A DNA stretch of 64,000 nucleotides. It comes from Thalassotalea sp. PS06 (GTDB lineage: Bacteria; Pseudomonadota; Gammaproteobacteria; Enterobacterales; Alteromonadaceae). The notes beneath the pieces were generated by a model that was not told the origin of the DNA, searched no databases, and saw only the letters and a program-made list of their open reading frames with translations. Shown piece by piece: positions 21,069 through 30,383 of the stretch; within the stretch, counting starts at the first letter, position 1, and each line of letters begins with the position of its first letter. The stretch is taken from the NCBI RefSeq assembly GCF_007197775.1, contig NZ_CP041638.1, positions 3,348,001 to 3,412,000 on the forward strand. Reading direction: 5' to 3'. Made by a program: the position numbers and the translations under genes.

Positions 21069-24000
21069 CTAGATATAGCGGCTTTTGCTTTCTCGAAAGA
21101 ATTTCATACTCATCGCAAGCGCTAAAAACATCAGCAGGTAAAATGAAAATGTTCCCCCACCTCCCGCATGCTTTTCCTGGTATTCTTCATTGACCTTCGC
21201 TGAATCGATTACCGATATATGAACCAATATTGTAGCTGCAGGGCTTACACCGTCAGAAAATTCCACCGTGATTGTGTAGTCTCCAGCATTAGGAGTATCA
21301 ATATATAAAAAATGTTCATCGAGAATTGAAAAGCCTTCTGGCGCATCTAATAGACGAAAGGTCAGCTCATTCCACTCAAAATCCTTAACGTGACGCTTAA
21401 GATCAAAAGACCCCTGTATCGTTACGTCGACGTCTTCAAGGTAGGCGTCAGACGCATAAGGCGTCGTATTTCGTGATTCTATGTTAAATTCAATCTCCTC
21501 ACTTTGAACACTATTGCTGCCATCAAAAGAGTTAATATGAAATGTAAATATTGATTGGTTTTTAATATTATCGGGGACAGAGCCTGCGATTTTTAATACA
21601 TTGGAATTTTCTATGCGCAGCCACTCTGGTGCGCCATCTAACGAGAACTGAACCAATTCACTATCAACGTCAGAAAATACAATAGGCAAATTTACACTAT
21701 CGGCAATTTGGAAGTGGTAGGACATCGCGGGGCCAAACACGCCAGGTTGATCAATCATTTCCTGCTCGCAAACGCCTTCGATTAAACATGCTACATCAAT
21801 CAAAACCATATCAGAGCTTTTTGGGGTATTCTGTTCTGACAATACCACCCATCCCGCTTTAGAGTGCTTTAACACACGGCTGTTATTTCCGCCAATTTCA
21901 GGTATTTTATGAAATTCATCGGTTAAGCTATCGATATAAAATAATTCATTTTTTACCTCGCAAACTTGGTCTTTTCTGCAATGAGAGTAGAAACCTAACA
22001 GATAGCGATTCCCAAAAGACTCTTTTAGAAACGAGATATTAAACCTCTCCGACTCATCTTCCAGCTTTAGGATGTCGGTTCTGGAATGCTCTAGTTTTTT
22101 AACTATCCCTTTATTTGTGTACTCATATATTCCAAACTCACCAAATGCAATTTGGTCGAAGTATTGTGTCATATTGAAGGAGATATGATTCGCATTTAGT
22201 GTCTCGATATCAAATTCGACTAATTGCCTGTCAAACCCGGTAGATTCATTAAAATATATTTTTTTAGCGACCGTATCGAAGTAATACTTGCCGTGTTGCA
22301 GCGACATCGTAGAAGCCTTATCTTCTATTTCCCTAAAGACTATTTTGGTTTTCGAATTACAGTCAAATAGAATTACTTCATGCTGCTGACTTACTATCAA
22401 ATATCCCTGTTCAGAGTACTCATAGTTAAAAAGGGCATCATTAAACTTTATCGTTTCAGTAATATTATCGATGAATATTAACCCCTCGGGGCTGGAAAAA
22501 AAGGCTTCATTGGAGCAAGTATAGAGATTTAGTTGAGGTACTTGAGTACCATGATTCACCTTGTCATGACCCTCGAAAGAAACAGAATGTAAAACCCCAT
22601 CTATCGAGTAATAGACAACATCATTCCGTACTGTTACGAATTTTTCATTTTCAGACGTCCTAGTCCAAACAGGTACCTGGGTGTAGTTATGTAAATCGAT
22701 CTTTTTCAAAGATTCGTTTATATCCCAATAAGAACTGTCCGGCACTATATAAATGGAATCATCGAAACGCTTTATACTCTGATTGCGTTGATTCTCAACA
22801 TCTATTTGATTGACTTCACCAGAATCTCGAATTGCATAAAATACATCGTCAAATATGCGCCGCTCTTGCACGAACCAATGCCCATCGATATAAATAATTT
22901 CTTCTATCTCTGCCTTATCTGTACCGGTATATAGTGCTTCCTCAAAAATGGGTGTGAACGCCTTATCTTGTGGTGATACCACATGCAACCCCGGAATTGA
23001 TTGGTAATTTCGCAGATATAAACGTCCGTTACTGATGAACGCACCAGCAGAATAACTAGATTCTGCTGATTTTACACCACGCCCAACAAAATCGTGTGAC
23101 AAACGATATCCTATAAACTCTTTTTGAAACTCATTTATATCGATGCGGTATAGTCGATTCTTTGAACAGTAATCATCATCTTTGCAGCCCCAACTATCTA
23201 AGGCGTAAAGATAGTCTTCATTTTTGGCGATAATATTAACTTGCCTTTTAAAGGTAAAACCATCCAACAGGGGGGTATACTTTTTCTCATCAAAATCAAT
23301 CAAATAAATATTGTATTCTGCAAAATAGTCATCAGGATCTTGGTTTACTTTCAATAAAACTCCTGATTCTCCGGCCCCTTGTATGGTGAAGTGTCGAGAA
23401 ACCGACATTTGAACATCTGAAACCGAGTCTATAGACTTGTCGGATTTAGAAAATCGGCTGATACAACTACCGTCGTCATGAGATGATTTGAAGTATATAT
23501 ACTCATTGGTTGAAACAATACTGCCGAGCGATATCTCACTATCTGAGTGGCCGCAAAGCTCACTCTCGCTAAGAGGTAGAAGTTTTTCAAAACCTTGCTG
23601 ATCAGAGATGGAAACTAGAGTGTCTTCATCATCTATATTGGCGATAAACAGAAACTCATCACGTGGAGCATTTCCTCCATGGACATAATCAGTATAATCA
23701 ACGCTCGAAACACTATATTGCTCAACAGAATCATCGGTTTTGTCTATTATTTTGACGATGCCATCCTTTAAACCAATCCAATACTTTGAAGATGAGTAGA
23801 TCGATGTCATCGATTCTTGATCAATTGTTTTTAGCTCGTTAAGAGCTAGATCAAATTTATAAACAGCATCATGTTTAACAAAATAAATCGAATCTTCCGA
23901 AAAAGAAAATATCGAACGTGGATCTAGTATAAATTCCAACGCTTCAGGTTGCAGCCATCTACGCGTTCCTGAGGCAGTCCCATCAGAAATAAAATGTAAT

Positions 24001-24422
24001 TTATTAGTTCCTCTACTAACGGTGATCAACGCATTGCTTTCATTCCATCGTTTAATGCCTTCCAGTCGGTCAGTGCCAGCTACGAACAACTCGGACATAA
24101 AGTAAATGGCTTTATCAGACTTCCTATTTACAGCAACTGGCTGTAAGAAGCCATTAACTAACGTTGGCATGATGACAGCGTCGCTTAAGATAAGCGGACG
24201 AAACATACCGTCAGCAGTATGACTTCCACTGAGGGAGAAGTTTGTATTAAGGTCAACTGGATAGACCCCATTTATTGCTTGAGCTTTTGTAGCAATGAAG
24301 GCCAAAGCAAAAGTCAAATAAATAGCTGAGTAGCGAAAATCGGAGTTCGTAAACCAGGTATATTTTCGGAAAACAGAAAAGCTTAATCGACCAATGGTTC
24401 TTAAGAGATACCCACAATACAT
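21069..24422 (-). CDS. Large exported GlyGly-CTERM protein with propeller-like body and Ig/cadherin-like repeats
   Basis: About 1117 residues from the ATG at 24422, chosen because AAAAGGA precedes it; the frame is open to a TTG at 24491. A signal peptide with a long basic N-region ends at ATKAQA. The body (about 30-880) is a run of short WD/ELWxxDGT-like strands (for example FISDGTASGTRRW) that reads as a beta-propeller. Next come two cadherin/He_PIG-like domains (FQIADSVNLPIVFSDVDSEL; GDYTITVEFSDG). The tail is GGGG, a hydrophobic helix, then FFRESKSR: a GlyGly-CTERM signal of the kind cut by rhombosortase. The gene is AT-rich by eye and sits between nusG and rplK, where no gene is expected. 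Surface or secreted function; ligand unknown. Confidence 0.8.
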   Translation of the reverse strand: MYCGYLLRTIGRLSFSVFRKYTWFTNSDFRYSAIYLTFALAFIATKAQAINGVYPVDLNTNFSLSGSHTADGMFRPLILSDAVIMPTLVNGFLQPVAVNRKSDKAIYFMSELFVAGTDRLEGIKRWNESNALITVSRGTNKLHFISDGTASGTRRWLQPEALEFILDPRSIFSFSEDSIYFVKHDAVYKFDLALNELKTIDQESMTSIYSSSKYWIGLKDGIVKIIDKTDDSVEQYSVSSVDYTDYVHGGNAPRDEFLFIANIDDEDTLVSISDQQGFEKLLPLSESELCGHSDSEISLGSIVSTNEYIYFKSSHDDGSCISRFSKSDKSIDSVSDVQMSVSRHFTIQGAGESGVLLKVNQDPDDYFAEYNIYLIDFDEKKYTPLLDGFTFKRQVNIIAKNEDYLYALDSWGCKDDDYCSKNRLYRIDINEFQKEFIGYRLSHDFVGRGVKSAESSYSAGAFISNGRLYLRNYQSIPGLHVVSPQDKAFTPIFEEALYTGTDKAEIEEIIYIDGHWFVQERRIFDDVFYAIRDSGEVNQIDVENQRNQSIKRFDDSIYIVPDSSYWDINESLKKIDLHNYTQVPVWTRTSENEKFVTVRNDVVYYSIDGVLHSVSFEGHDKVNHGTQVPQLNLYTCSNEAFFSSPEGLIFIDNITETIKFNDALFNYEYSEQGYLIVSQQHEVILFDCNSKTKIVFREIEDKASTMSLQHGKYYFDTVAKKIYFNESTGFDRQLVEFDIETLNANHISFNMTQYFDQIAFGEFGIYEYTNKGIVKKLEHSRTDILKLEDESERFNISFLKESFGNRYLLGFYSHCRKDQVCEVKNELFYIDSLTDEFHKIPEIGGNNSRVLKHSKAGWVVLSEQNTPKSSDMVLIDVACLIEGVCEQEMIDQPGVFGPAMSYHFQIADSVNLPIVFSDVDSELVQFSLDGAPEWLRIENSNVLKIAGSVPDNIKNQSIFTFHINSFDGSNSVQSEEIEFNIESRNTTPYASDAYLEDVDVTIQGSFDLKRHVKDFEWNELTFRLLDAPEGFSILDEHFLYIDTPNAGDYTITVEFSDGVSPAATILVHISVIDSAKVNEEYQEKHAGGGGTFSFYLLMFLALAMSMKFFRESKSRYI

Positions 24423-24518
24423 AATTAATCCTTTTAAAAGCAACGGGCAAAAAGAGGGCGCCAAGCTATCAAATAAAAAATAGAATGACAACGAGTAGGA
24501 ATTGTTTACTATCGGGCT

Positions 24519-25472
24519 TTAAAAAATACCAGCAATACCGACCAATAAAATCCAGCTACCCAAAAAGATTTTCAAACGCATGCCACCAAGGGCCTGGGCG
24601 ATAAAGCGGGCGATAAAGCCGCCAATCATTGCGCCGGGAGCAGCGAATAAAAGTACTTCGCTGACAACTAAACCCTGTAACGCAAAATCAGCAATACCGG
24701 CAATCACAGTAATGGCGGAAACGACAACGCCAACCGCAACGGAATACATAACCGAAAAACCGAGCAGCAATAGCACCACAGCGATAATTTCGCCAACGCC
24801 AACACTTATCCAGGCGGTAATGATGCCTCCGATTAAACTCGCAATGACCAATAACACAACATTTGCATTACTAAATGATTGCTCGGTATGGCGAACCTTG
24901 TCACCTATCATTACTACCTGCGCCAGAACCAACACACCAAACACTAAAGAGAAAATACTAAAGATTAGGTTTACATCACCAATAGGTGGCAATGGTAAAT
25001 ACTGGACAAGCCACATTCCTAAGATTGAGGCAGGTGCACAATATAGTAGCGCGCGAAATATTAAGGAAAGTGACTCGGGGGCTGCTGCGATTGTTGTTTG
25101 ATCGTTAGATACTGTATTTTTGCGATGGAACCAATAGAGCCAGGTTAAGCTACCGACGGTCATGCCGAAGCATTGAATAGCAACACTGGTGGCGATGACC
25201 TGTTCGATTTCCATCCCCAGTGCGCTAAAGCTTGGAACAAAAACGATACCCCCACCAGCACCGGTTGAATTAGCGGCTATCGCCCCACCAATGCCAAGAA
25301 ACAAAAAGCCAAAGTATTCTTTTATCGTTTCCAGTGGGCTTTCGAAACTCATCAGACATATGAGCCAAACGCTTAACAGAGCAAACACAAACATGCACCA
25401 GAACACCGGACGATTTATTCGTTCAGTTACCTGGATTTCTGCATTTGAGGTATTAACGGAAGAGACTGACAT
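24519..25472 (-). CDS. TauE/SafE family permease (sulfite exporter-like)
   Basis: About 317 residues from ATG 25472 (an upstream TTG at 25499 is also possible). Eight or so hydrophobic segments and two copies of the TauE/SafE (DUF81) signature are visible: GGAIAANSTGAGGGIVFVPS after the first helix pair, and ISVGVGEIIAVVLLL followed by AAPGAMIGGFIAR in the second half. The family exports small organosulfur or sulfite-type anions, but the substrate here is not determinable. It lies upstream of the GlyGly-CTERM gene in the same orientation (about 96 bases) and downstream of the nusG terminator, so it is part of the insertion that separates nusG from rplK. Confidence 0.85.
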   Translation of the reverse strand: MSVSSVNTSNAEIQVTERINRPVFWCMFVFALLSVWLICLMSFESPLETIKEYFGFLFLGIGGAIAANSTGAGGGIVFVPSFSALGMEIEQVIATSVAIQCFGMTVGSLTWLYWFHRKNTVSNDQTTIAAAPESLSLIFRALLYCAPASILGMWLVQYLPLPPIGDVNLIFSIFSLVFGVLVLAQVVMIGDKVRHTEQSFSNANVVLLVIASLIGGIITAWISVGVGEIIAVVLLLLGFSVMYSVAVGVVVSAITVIAGIADFALQGLVVSEVLLFAAPGAMIGGFIARFIAQALGGMRLKIFLGSWILLVGIAGIF

Positions 25473-25533
25473 GGTTAAGGCATTAGATTTTTTGCTCAAA
25501 TTACCCTACCGTGCACCGATGAGCAAGAGTTAG

Positions 25534-25745
25534 TGAATAATAATTGTCCCCATTTAAGTCTGTATTACGATATTGACACACAAGGTTAACAATGAGGATA
25601 TCGTCTTTGGGATTCAGGATTTAAATGACACTATGGAATGTCCATATATAAGCCCTGACTAGAATCGATTGAATGTTCCCGACACAATCGATATACCAAC
25701 ATCCCTGCAGACAACCATCCATGGTTCGTTCAGGATAAATACATC
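25534..25745. repeat. Intergenic remnant resembling the 36.5-37.3 kb repeat family
   Basis: There is no frame. From about 25652 it contains ATGTCCATATATAAGCCC, AACATCCCTGCAGACAA, CCATCCATGG and ATACATCC, which resemble ATGTCCATATACAACACC, ACATCCATGCAGG and CCATGG in the array flanks near 36.6-37.25 kb. It is probably a decayed member of that family. Confidence 0.4.
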
Positions 25746-25752
25746 CTTGAAT

Positions 25753-25780
25753 AAAAAAACCCTGCCGAGGCAGGGTTTTT
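25753..25780. terminator. Terminator downstream of nusG
   Basis: CCCTGC-CGAG-GCAGGG with A7 before and T5 after, about 25 bases after the nusG stop; works on the minus strand for secE-nusG. Confidence 0.88.
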
Positions 25781-25802
25781 ATAGTAACAATTCACGCTCG
25801 AA

Positions 25803-26348
25803 TTAGCCTTTTTCGACCTGGCTAAATTCAAGTTCAACTGGCGTTGCACGACCAAAGATGGATACAGAAACCTTAATGCGGCTCTTCTCATAATCCAGCT
25901 CCTCAACAACACCATTAAAGTCAGCAAATGGACCGTCGATAACACGAACCACTTCACCTGGTTCAAATAATGTCTTCGGTCTTGGCTTGTCTGTAGAATC
26001 TTCAAGACGTTGCAAAATTCGGTCTGCTTCGCGCTGACTGATTGGCGCAGGGCGATCACTGGTACCACCGATGAAACCTAGAACACGAGGTACACTCTTA
26101 ACCAAGTGCCATGCTTCTTCGTCCATCGCCATCTCGACTAATACGTAGCCAGGAAAGAACTTACGTGCACTTTTACGTTTCTGACCGGCACGCATTTCAA
26201 CGACTTCTTCAGTTGGCACTAAGATTTGACCAAACTTGTCCTGAAGACCGTGGATTTCAATATGTTCCTGCAAGGTCTTTTGCACACGCGCTTCATAGCC
26301 AGAAAAGGCCTGAACCACGTACCATCTTAATTTAATATCTTCAGACAT
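25803..26348 (-). CDS. nusG: Transcription termination/antitermination protein NusG
   Basis: A 181-residue NusG: NGN domain ([44 protein letters not shown]) binding the clamp of RNA polymerase, and a C-terminal KOW domain ([20 protein letters not shown]) that contacts Rho or ribosomal protein S10. It starts 3 bases after secE. A terminator follows instead of rplK. Confidence 0.98.
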   Translation of the reverse strand: MSEDIKLRWYVVQAFSGYEARVQKTLQEHIEIHGLQDKFGQILVPTEEVVEMRAGQKRKSARKFFPGYVLVEMAMDEEAWHLVKSVPRVLGFIGGTSDRPAPISQREADRILQRLEDSTDKPRPKTLFEPGEVVRVIDGPFADFNGVVEELDYEKSRIKVSVSIFGRATPVELEFSQVEKG

Positions 26349-26351
26349 AGA

Positions 26352-26732
26352 TTAAACCTGTAATGAAGTAATATAGTTGACGATCCAATACAGCACAGTA
26401 TCAAAGATCCACAGTAGGAAAGCCATAAACACGGTAGCAACGATTACTAAACCCGTTGTTTTTAATGCCTCTTCTCGCGTTGGCCATACAACTTTACGTA
26501 CTTCAGTGCGTGATTCTTTTGCAAAAACAATCGCAGTGCGACCTTTTTCTGTTTGCGAGGCAATTAAACCTGCAACAACAACTGCAACAACTGCTGCAAC
26601 GGCACGAATCAGTACTGATACTTCACCATACATATAATTAGCAACAACGATACCTGCTAAGATAAGGAATACCAATCCCCACTTTAGCGTATCTAGAGAA
26701 CCACCTGATTGGTTTTCTGTACTAGCATTCAT
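26352..26732 (-). CDS. secE: Preprotein translocase subunit SecE
   Basis: A 126-residue SecE of the three-helix gammaproteobacterial form: helices at about 18-35 and 40-60, then the conserved amphipathic part ESRTEVRKVVWPTREEALKT and the essential last helix (VIVATVFMAFLLWIFDTVLY). It clamps SecY in the translocon. Upstream lies tRNA-Trp with a small hairpin between them; downstream is nusG. Confidence 0.97.
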   Translation of the reverse strand: MNASTENQSGGSLDTLKWGLVFLILAGIVVANYMYGEVSVLIRAVAAVVAVVVAGLIASQTEKGRTAIVFAKESRTEVRKVVWPTREEALKTTGLVIVATVFMAFLLWIFDTVLYWIVNYITSLQV

Positions 26733-26757
26733 AACTTTGACCTGTTCCCGTCATTCA

Positions 26758-26790
26758 GATAAAAAACCCCGACACCTGTCATGGGTTTGA
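26758..26790 (-). terminator. Hairpin with T-run between tRNA-Trp and secE
   Basis: Minus strand AAACCC-(TGTC/GACA inner hairpin)-GGGGTTTTTT. Probably ends part of the tRNA-Trp transcription, with read-through into secE-nusG. Confidence 0.5.
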
Positions 26791-26794
26791 AAAT

Positions 26795-26871
26795 TGGCAG
26801 GGGTGGAGAGACTCGAACTCCCAACCGTCGGTTTTGGAGACCGCCGTTCTACCAATTGGAACTACACCCCT
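26795..26871 (-). tRNA. trnW: tRNA-Trp (CCA)
   Basis: Cloverleaf with a 7-bp acceptor stem (AGGGGTG/CACCCCT), anticodon CCA in CTCCAAA, T-loop TTCGAGT and an encoded CCA end. Typical position before secE. Confidence 0.97.
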
Positions 26872-26884
26872 TCAAAAGAGGGAC

Positions 26885-26890
26885 ATTATA
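26885..26890 (-). promoter_or_regulatory. -10 box of tRNA-Trp promoter
   Basis: TATAAT on the minus strand followed by GTCCC, about 14 bases before the mature tRNA; the -35 is weak, as in many stable-RNA promoters. Confidence 0.5.
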
Positions 26891-27122
26891 AAGGCGTTAA
26901 AATAAAATTGCGATTACTAGTTGCGCAAAATTTTAAAAAAACTGCCTGGACGGGATAAGTATTAACATTGATGTTACAGACAAGTCAAAATTCCTTGCGC
27001 TATAAAAAGAGAAATCACCAACTCCGGCCCGCTAATAACAATCACTTTAATTCGAAAGCGTACAAAGGCTTTACCTTAACAAGGCAACGGTCACGCCACT
27101 GGATAGGTGTATGCACCCTGTT

Positions 27123-28148
27123 TTATTTCGTGAATGTTAACGTTAGGGATTTAATGTCGACCCACAAAGATTCGCCTTTAATTAAATCTCCCTGTCCGTC
27201 AGACAGTTGGTTATGCTGATTAGGGATGTAATAACCTGAATCCGGTAATCTGTCCTCATGGATATCACTGCTCCAGTTCCACGGCCCATCCTGCTCACTC
27301 GTTAATTCATCGAAAGTCGGGGATGGATAATGCAGATATGCAAAAACCTGGACAGGCGTGTTGTCGGTAACCAATGCAAGCAGTGGATGGCGGTTTACCT
27401 GAAACTCAAAATTGAGTGTTGCTTCAGATTGACCAATTGGGATTTGCCAGGAATCAATGGAACTAAATGCAAAGTTTTCAGAAGCATCCCGCTGCGTATA
27501 GTGCCAGATTTGCGCACCTATTTCAGAACTACGGATTAGATAATTACTAGGGTAATCGCCCCTACCCTTATAATGAATCATTTTAATCATGATATCACCA
27601 GGGTCATTCAAACCGTTTTCATTAATATCAAATTCAATCCTGTATTCAATTTCAACCCGACCAGTCTCCATGGCGATGCGATTGATTAAAAACTGACTAG
27701 GAAGATACTCAACTTCAAGGCTGGCACGAACGGAATTAACTCCCAATCCGCGATCACATGCATTACCAAGTTCAAAAAGATCGAGTTGTGAGCGAGACAA
27801 AGCGATAGCATCGCTTTCAAATTTCAGAATTAACTGATCGTTGTCAACGTCATATTCCAATGCTAGTTGTTCATAAAGGTCTTCATAAGGATCGTAAGTT
27901 TGAACACTGTTTTCCGTCGTTTCTAAGATCTGTGCTACTTCCGCTTCAAAGCAATAATCCGTTTCAGATATCGAAAAAAGCGTTAGAGATTGTTTTGAGA
28001 TAATTAAATACAGATCACCTAAAGCCCAGACCCCATAGTAATGTTCCGCCAGGGGACCTTCAGGTTCGTTGAAAACATTGCCATTGTCATCGGAGCTATT
28101 ACATGCGCTCAATAGCAGTAGCAGAACGCTAAACAAGATTCCTTTCAT
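27123..28148 (-). CDS. Hypothetical lipoprotein
   Basis: A 341-residue protein with a lipoprotein signal: MKGILFSVLLLLLSAC, acylated Cys at 16, then a Ser/Asp/Asn linker. With Asn/Ser after the Cys rather than Asp, outer-membrane sorting is likely. The body has beta-rich, acidic segments, including FDINENGLNDPGD, which looks like a calcium-binding Asp/Asn loop. I recognise no family. It lies between tufB and tRNA-Trp, which are normally close neighbours, and is read in the same direction as both, but with about 250 bases on each side, so it is probably its own transcript. Confidence 0.7.
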   Translation of the reverse strand: MKGILFSVLLLLLSACNSSDDNGNVFNEPEGPLAEHYYGVWALGDLYLIISKQSLTLFSISETDYCFEAEVAQILETTENSVQTYDPYEDLYEQLALEYDVDNDQLILKFESDAIALSRSQLDLFELGNACDRGLGVNSVRASLEVEYLPSQFLINRIAMETGRVEIEYRIEFDINENGLNDPGDIMIKMIHYKGRGDYPSNYLIRSSEIGAQIWHYTQRDASENFAFSSIDSWQIPIGQSEATLNFEFQVNRHPLLALVTDNTPVQVFAYLHYPSPTFDELTSEQDGPWNWSSDIHEDRLPDSGYYIPNQHNQLSDGQGDLIKGESLWVDIKSLTLTFTK

Positions 28149-28572
28149 TTAAATTCCCTTTAGGAGCAAGTTCGCCCCACCCCTTTAAACGCCATGTTCA
28201 CATGAACATTTGCATTGTATTCAGTAGGTTATTTTATAGCCGAATAAGCGAAGACATACAAATTCTGGACATTTTCTGTAAGCTTTAGGTACCGAACATT
28301 AAGGCTTTAATGCTGTATGACTATAAGGAAAGATCGGTGAAGGTAAGCAAACAAAGAATGTCAAAAGCGAATACTTGGGGATAAGAAAATAACCAAGTAC
28401 TTTTGTAAATGCCAGAGACATTTGGCGATTCGCGATAATTTGGCCATTAGGACAAATTAAAAAGCGAATCGTCATCACGGAACACCGCTCGGTGGTTAGT
28501 CTGTTGGTGCACATACAAAAAGAGCAGCCATTGGCTGCTCTTTTTTGATTTGGTGGTTAAAAAATCAATCGA
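28149..28572. other. Intergenic region downstream of tufB with stem-loop cassette copy C
   Basis: Bases 28407-28572 are identical to 5260-5425 (CCAAATG/CATTTGG, CGATTCGC/GCGAATCG hairpins and terminator). Bases 28360-28404 (GGGGATAAGAAAATAACCAA) resemble a stretch of cassette A near 4977. The rest, 28149-28350, shows only a CATTAA/TTAATG hairpin. Confidence 0.7.
28517..28546. terminator. Rho-independent terminator of tufB
   Basis: AGAGCAGCC-ATT-GGCTGCTCT with A and T runs, 26 bases after the tufB stop. Confidence 0.9.
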
Positions 28573-29757
28573 TTATTCGATGATTTTTGATACAACACCA
28601 GCACCAACAGTACGACCACCTTCGCGGATAGCGAAGCGTAAACCTTCGTCCATCGCGATTGGGTTGATTAGCTCAACAACAAACTTCAAGTTGTCGCCTG
28701 GCATTACCATTTCTACACCTTCTGGAAGCTCTACAGCACCAGTGATGTCAGTCGTACGGAAGTAGAACTGTGGACGGTAGCCTTTGAAGAATGGCGTGTG
28801 ACGACCACCTTCATCTTTCGTCAATACGTAGACTTCTGACTCGAACTTAGTGTGAGGAGTGATGGAACCTGGCTTAGCAAGTACCTGACCACGTTGGACT
28901 TCATCACGCTTAGTACCACGAAGAAGAACACCACAGTTCTCACCCGCACGACCTTCGTCAAGAAGCTTACGGAACATCTCTACACCAGTACAGGTAGTCG
29001 TCGTAGTCTCTTTGATACCAACGATTTCTACGTCGTCACCTACACGGATGATACCGCGCTCAACACGACCCGTTACAACCGTACCACGACCCTGGATTGA
29101 GAATACATCTTCGATTGGAAGAATGAAGTCACCGTCAATCGCACGCTCTGGCTCTGGGATGTAAGTATCTAAGTGCTCTGCAAGCTCTAGTACTTTCTCT
29201 TCCCACTGCGCTTCACCGTTCAATGCACCTAGTGCTGAACCTTGAACTACTGGTAAGTCATCACCTGGGAATTCATACTCAGAAAGAAGTTCACGGACTT
29301 CCATCTCTACTAGCTCTAGAAGCTCTTCGTCGTCAACCATGTCACATTTGTTCATGAATACGATGATGTAAGGTACACCAACCTGACGAGAAAGTAGGAT
29401 GTGCTCACGGGTCTGTGGCATAGGACCATCAGTCGCCGCTACTACTAAGATAGCGCCGTCCATCTGGGCAGCACCAGTGATCATGTTTTTAACATAATCC
29501 GCGTGACCTGGACAGTCTACGTGCGCGTAGTGACGAGTCGCTGTGTCATACTCAATGTGAGAAGTGTTGATAGTGATACCACGCTCGCGCTCTTCTGGAG
29601 CGTTATCGATTTGTGCGAAATCACGAACTTCACCACCGTGAGTCTTAGTCAATACTGCTGAAATCGCAGCTGTAAGTGTTGTCTTACCGTGGTCAACGTG
29701 GCCGATTGTACCTACGTTAACGTGCGGTTTGGAACGTTCAAATTTTTCTTTAGCCAT
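28573..29757 (-). CDS. tufB: Elongation factor Tu (second copy)
   Basis: A 394-residue EF-Tu, protein-identical to tufA at 5426-6610. The ATG at 29757 with AAAGGT upstream is the start shared with tufA; a TTG two codons earlier is not used in homologues. It follows the four-tRNA cluster by 95 bases, as in the classic tRNA-tufB operon. Identity with the tufA region runs from the start codon through the whole gene into 166 bases of 3' flank and stops abruptly at both ends. Confidence 0.98.
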   Translation of the reverse strand: MAKEKFERSKPHVNVGTIGHVDHGKTTLTAAISAVLTKTHGGEVRDFAQIDNAPEERERGITINTSHIEYDTATRHYAHVDCPGHADYVKNMITGAAQMDGAILVVAATDGPMPQTREHILLSRQVGVPYIIVFMNKCDMVDDEELLELVEMEVRELLSEYEFPGDDLPVVQGSALGALNGEAQWEEKVLELAEHLDTYIPEPERAIDGDFILPIEDVFSIQGRGTVVTGRVERGIIRVGDDVEIVGIKETTTTTCTGVEMFRKLLDEGRAGENCGVLLRGTKRDEVQRGQVLAKPGSITPHTKFESEVYVLTKDEGGRHTPFFKGYRPQFYFRTTDITGAVELPEGVEMVMPGDNLKFVVELINPIAMDEGLRFAIREGGRTVGAGVVSKIIE

Positions 29758-29852
29758 CTTCAATTACCTTTAAAGTACAAATTTCTAATTTTTTACGGTA
29801 AAGATAAATGATAGATGGTTTTCTTAAGAACCTCCTCAGAATTGAGAAGGAG

Positions 29853-29928
29853 TGGTGCTAATAGGCAGATTCGAACTGCCGACCTCACCCTTACCAAGGG
29901 TGCGCTCTACCAACTGAGCTATATCAGC
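29853..29928 (-). tRNA. trnT: tRNA-Thr (GGT)
   Basis: Acceptor GCTGATA/TATTAGC, anticodon GGT in CTTGGTAAG, T-arm TTCGAAT, encoded CCA. Last tRNA before tufB. Confidence 0.97.
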
Positions 29929-29938
29929 ACTCCTAATA

Positions 29939-30013
29939 TGGAGCGGGTGGCGGGAATCGAACCCGCTTCTCCAGCTTGGAAGGCTGGGGTAATAGCCAGT
30001 ATACGACACCCGC
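29939..30013 (-). tRNA. trnG: tRNA-Gly (TCC)
   Basis: Acceptor GCGGGTG/CACCCGC, anticodon TCC in CTTCCAAG, T-arm TTCGATT, encoded CCA. Confidence 0.97.
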
Positions 30014-30044
30014 ATATCTATCAAGCTATCTTTGCGACAAAAAA

Positions 30045-30129
30045 TGGTGGAGGGAGGTGGATTCGAACCACCGAAGGCAGAGCCGTCAGATTTACAGTCT
30101 GATCCCTTTGGCCACTCGGGAACCCCTCC
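30045..30129 (-). tRNA. trnY: tRNA-Tyr (GTA)
   Basis: Class II tRNA with long variable arm; acceptor GGAGGGG/TCCCTCC, anticodon GTA in CTGTAAAT, encoded CCA. Confidence 0.97.
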
Positions 30130-30143
30130 AAATTTTGTATTAA

Positions 30144-30219
<76 letters not shown>

Positions 30220-30238
30220 ACTGCATTAAGTGGTGCGA

Positions 30239-30267
30239 ATTCTAGAGCAATGTTTTACGCCATGCAA
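30239..30267 (-). promoter_or_regulatory. Promoter of the tRNA-tufB operon
   Basis: Minus strand TTGCAT-N17-TAGAAT followed by TCGCACC, a GC-containing discriminator. The predicted start near 30232 is about 13 bases before the first tRNA. Confidence 0.65.
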
Positions 30268-30383
30268 TAGCAAAAACAAAAAAAACTATGGCTTTTTGAC
30301 TGTTTGCTGTTTTTTTACCCGGATATGTAAGAAAAACATTAATGGCCAACAGTAAAAGGCGCCTTTACTGATATTTTATGCTT

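Noticed and set aside
21069..25499. Integrated mobile element between nusG and rplK
   Set aside because: No integrase, transposase, att-like direct repeats or tRNA junction was found; only accessory genes and a decayed repeat.
25730..26068. Alternative minus-strand frame overlapping nusG
   Set aside because: It overlaps the well-supported nusG and the terminator, with no family match.
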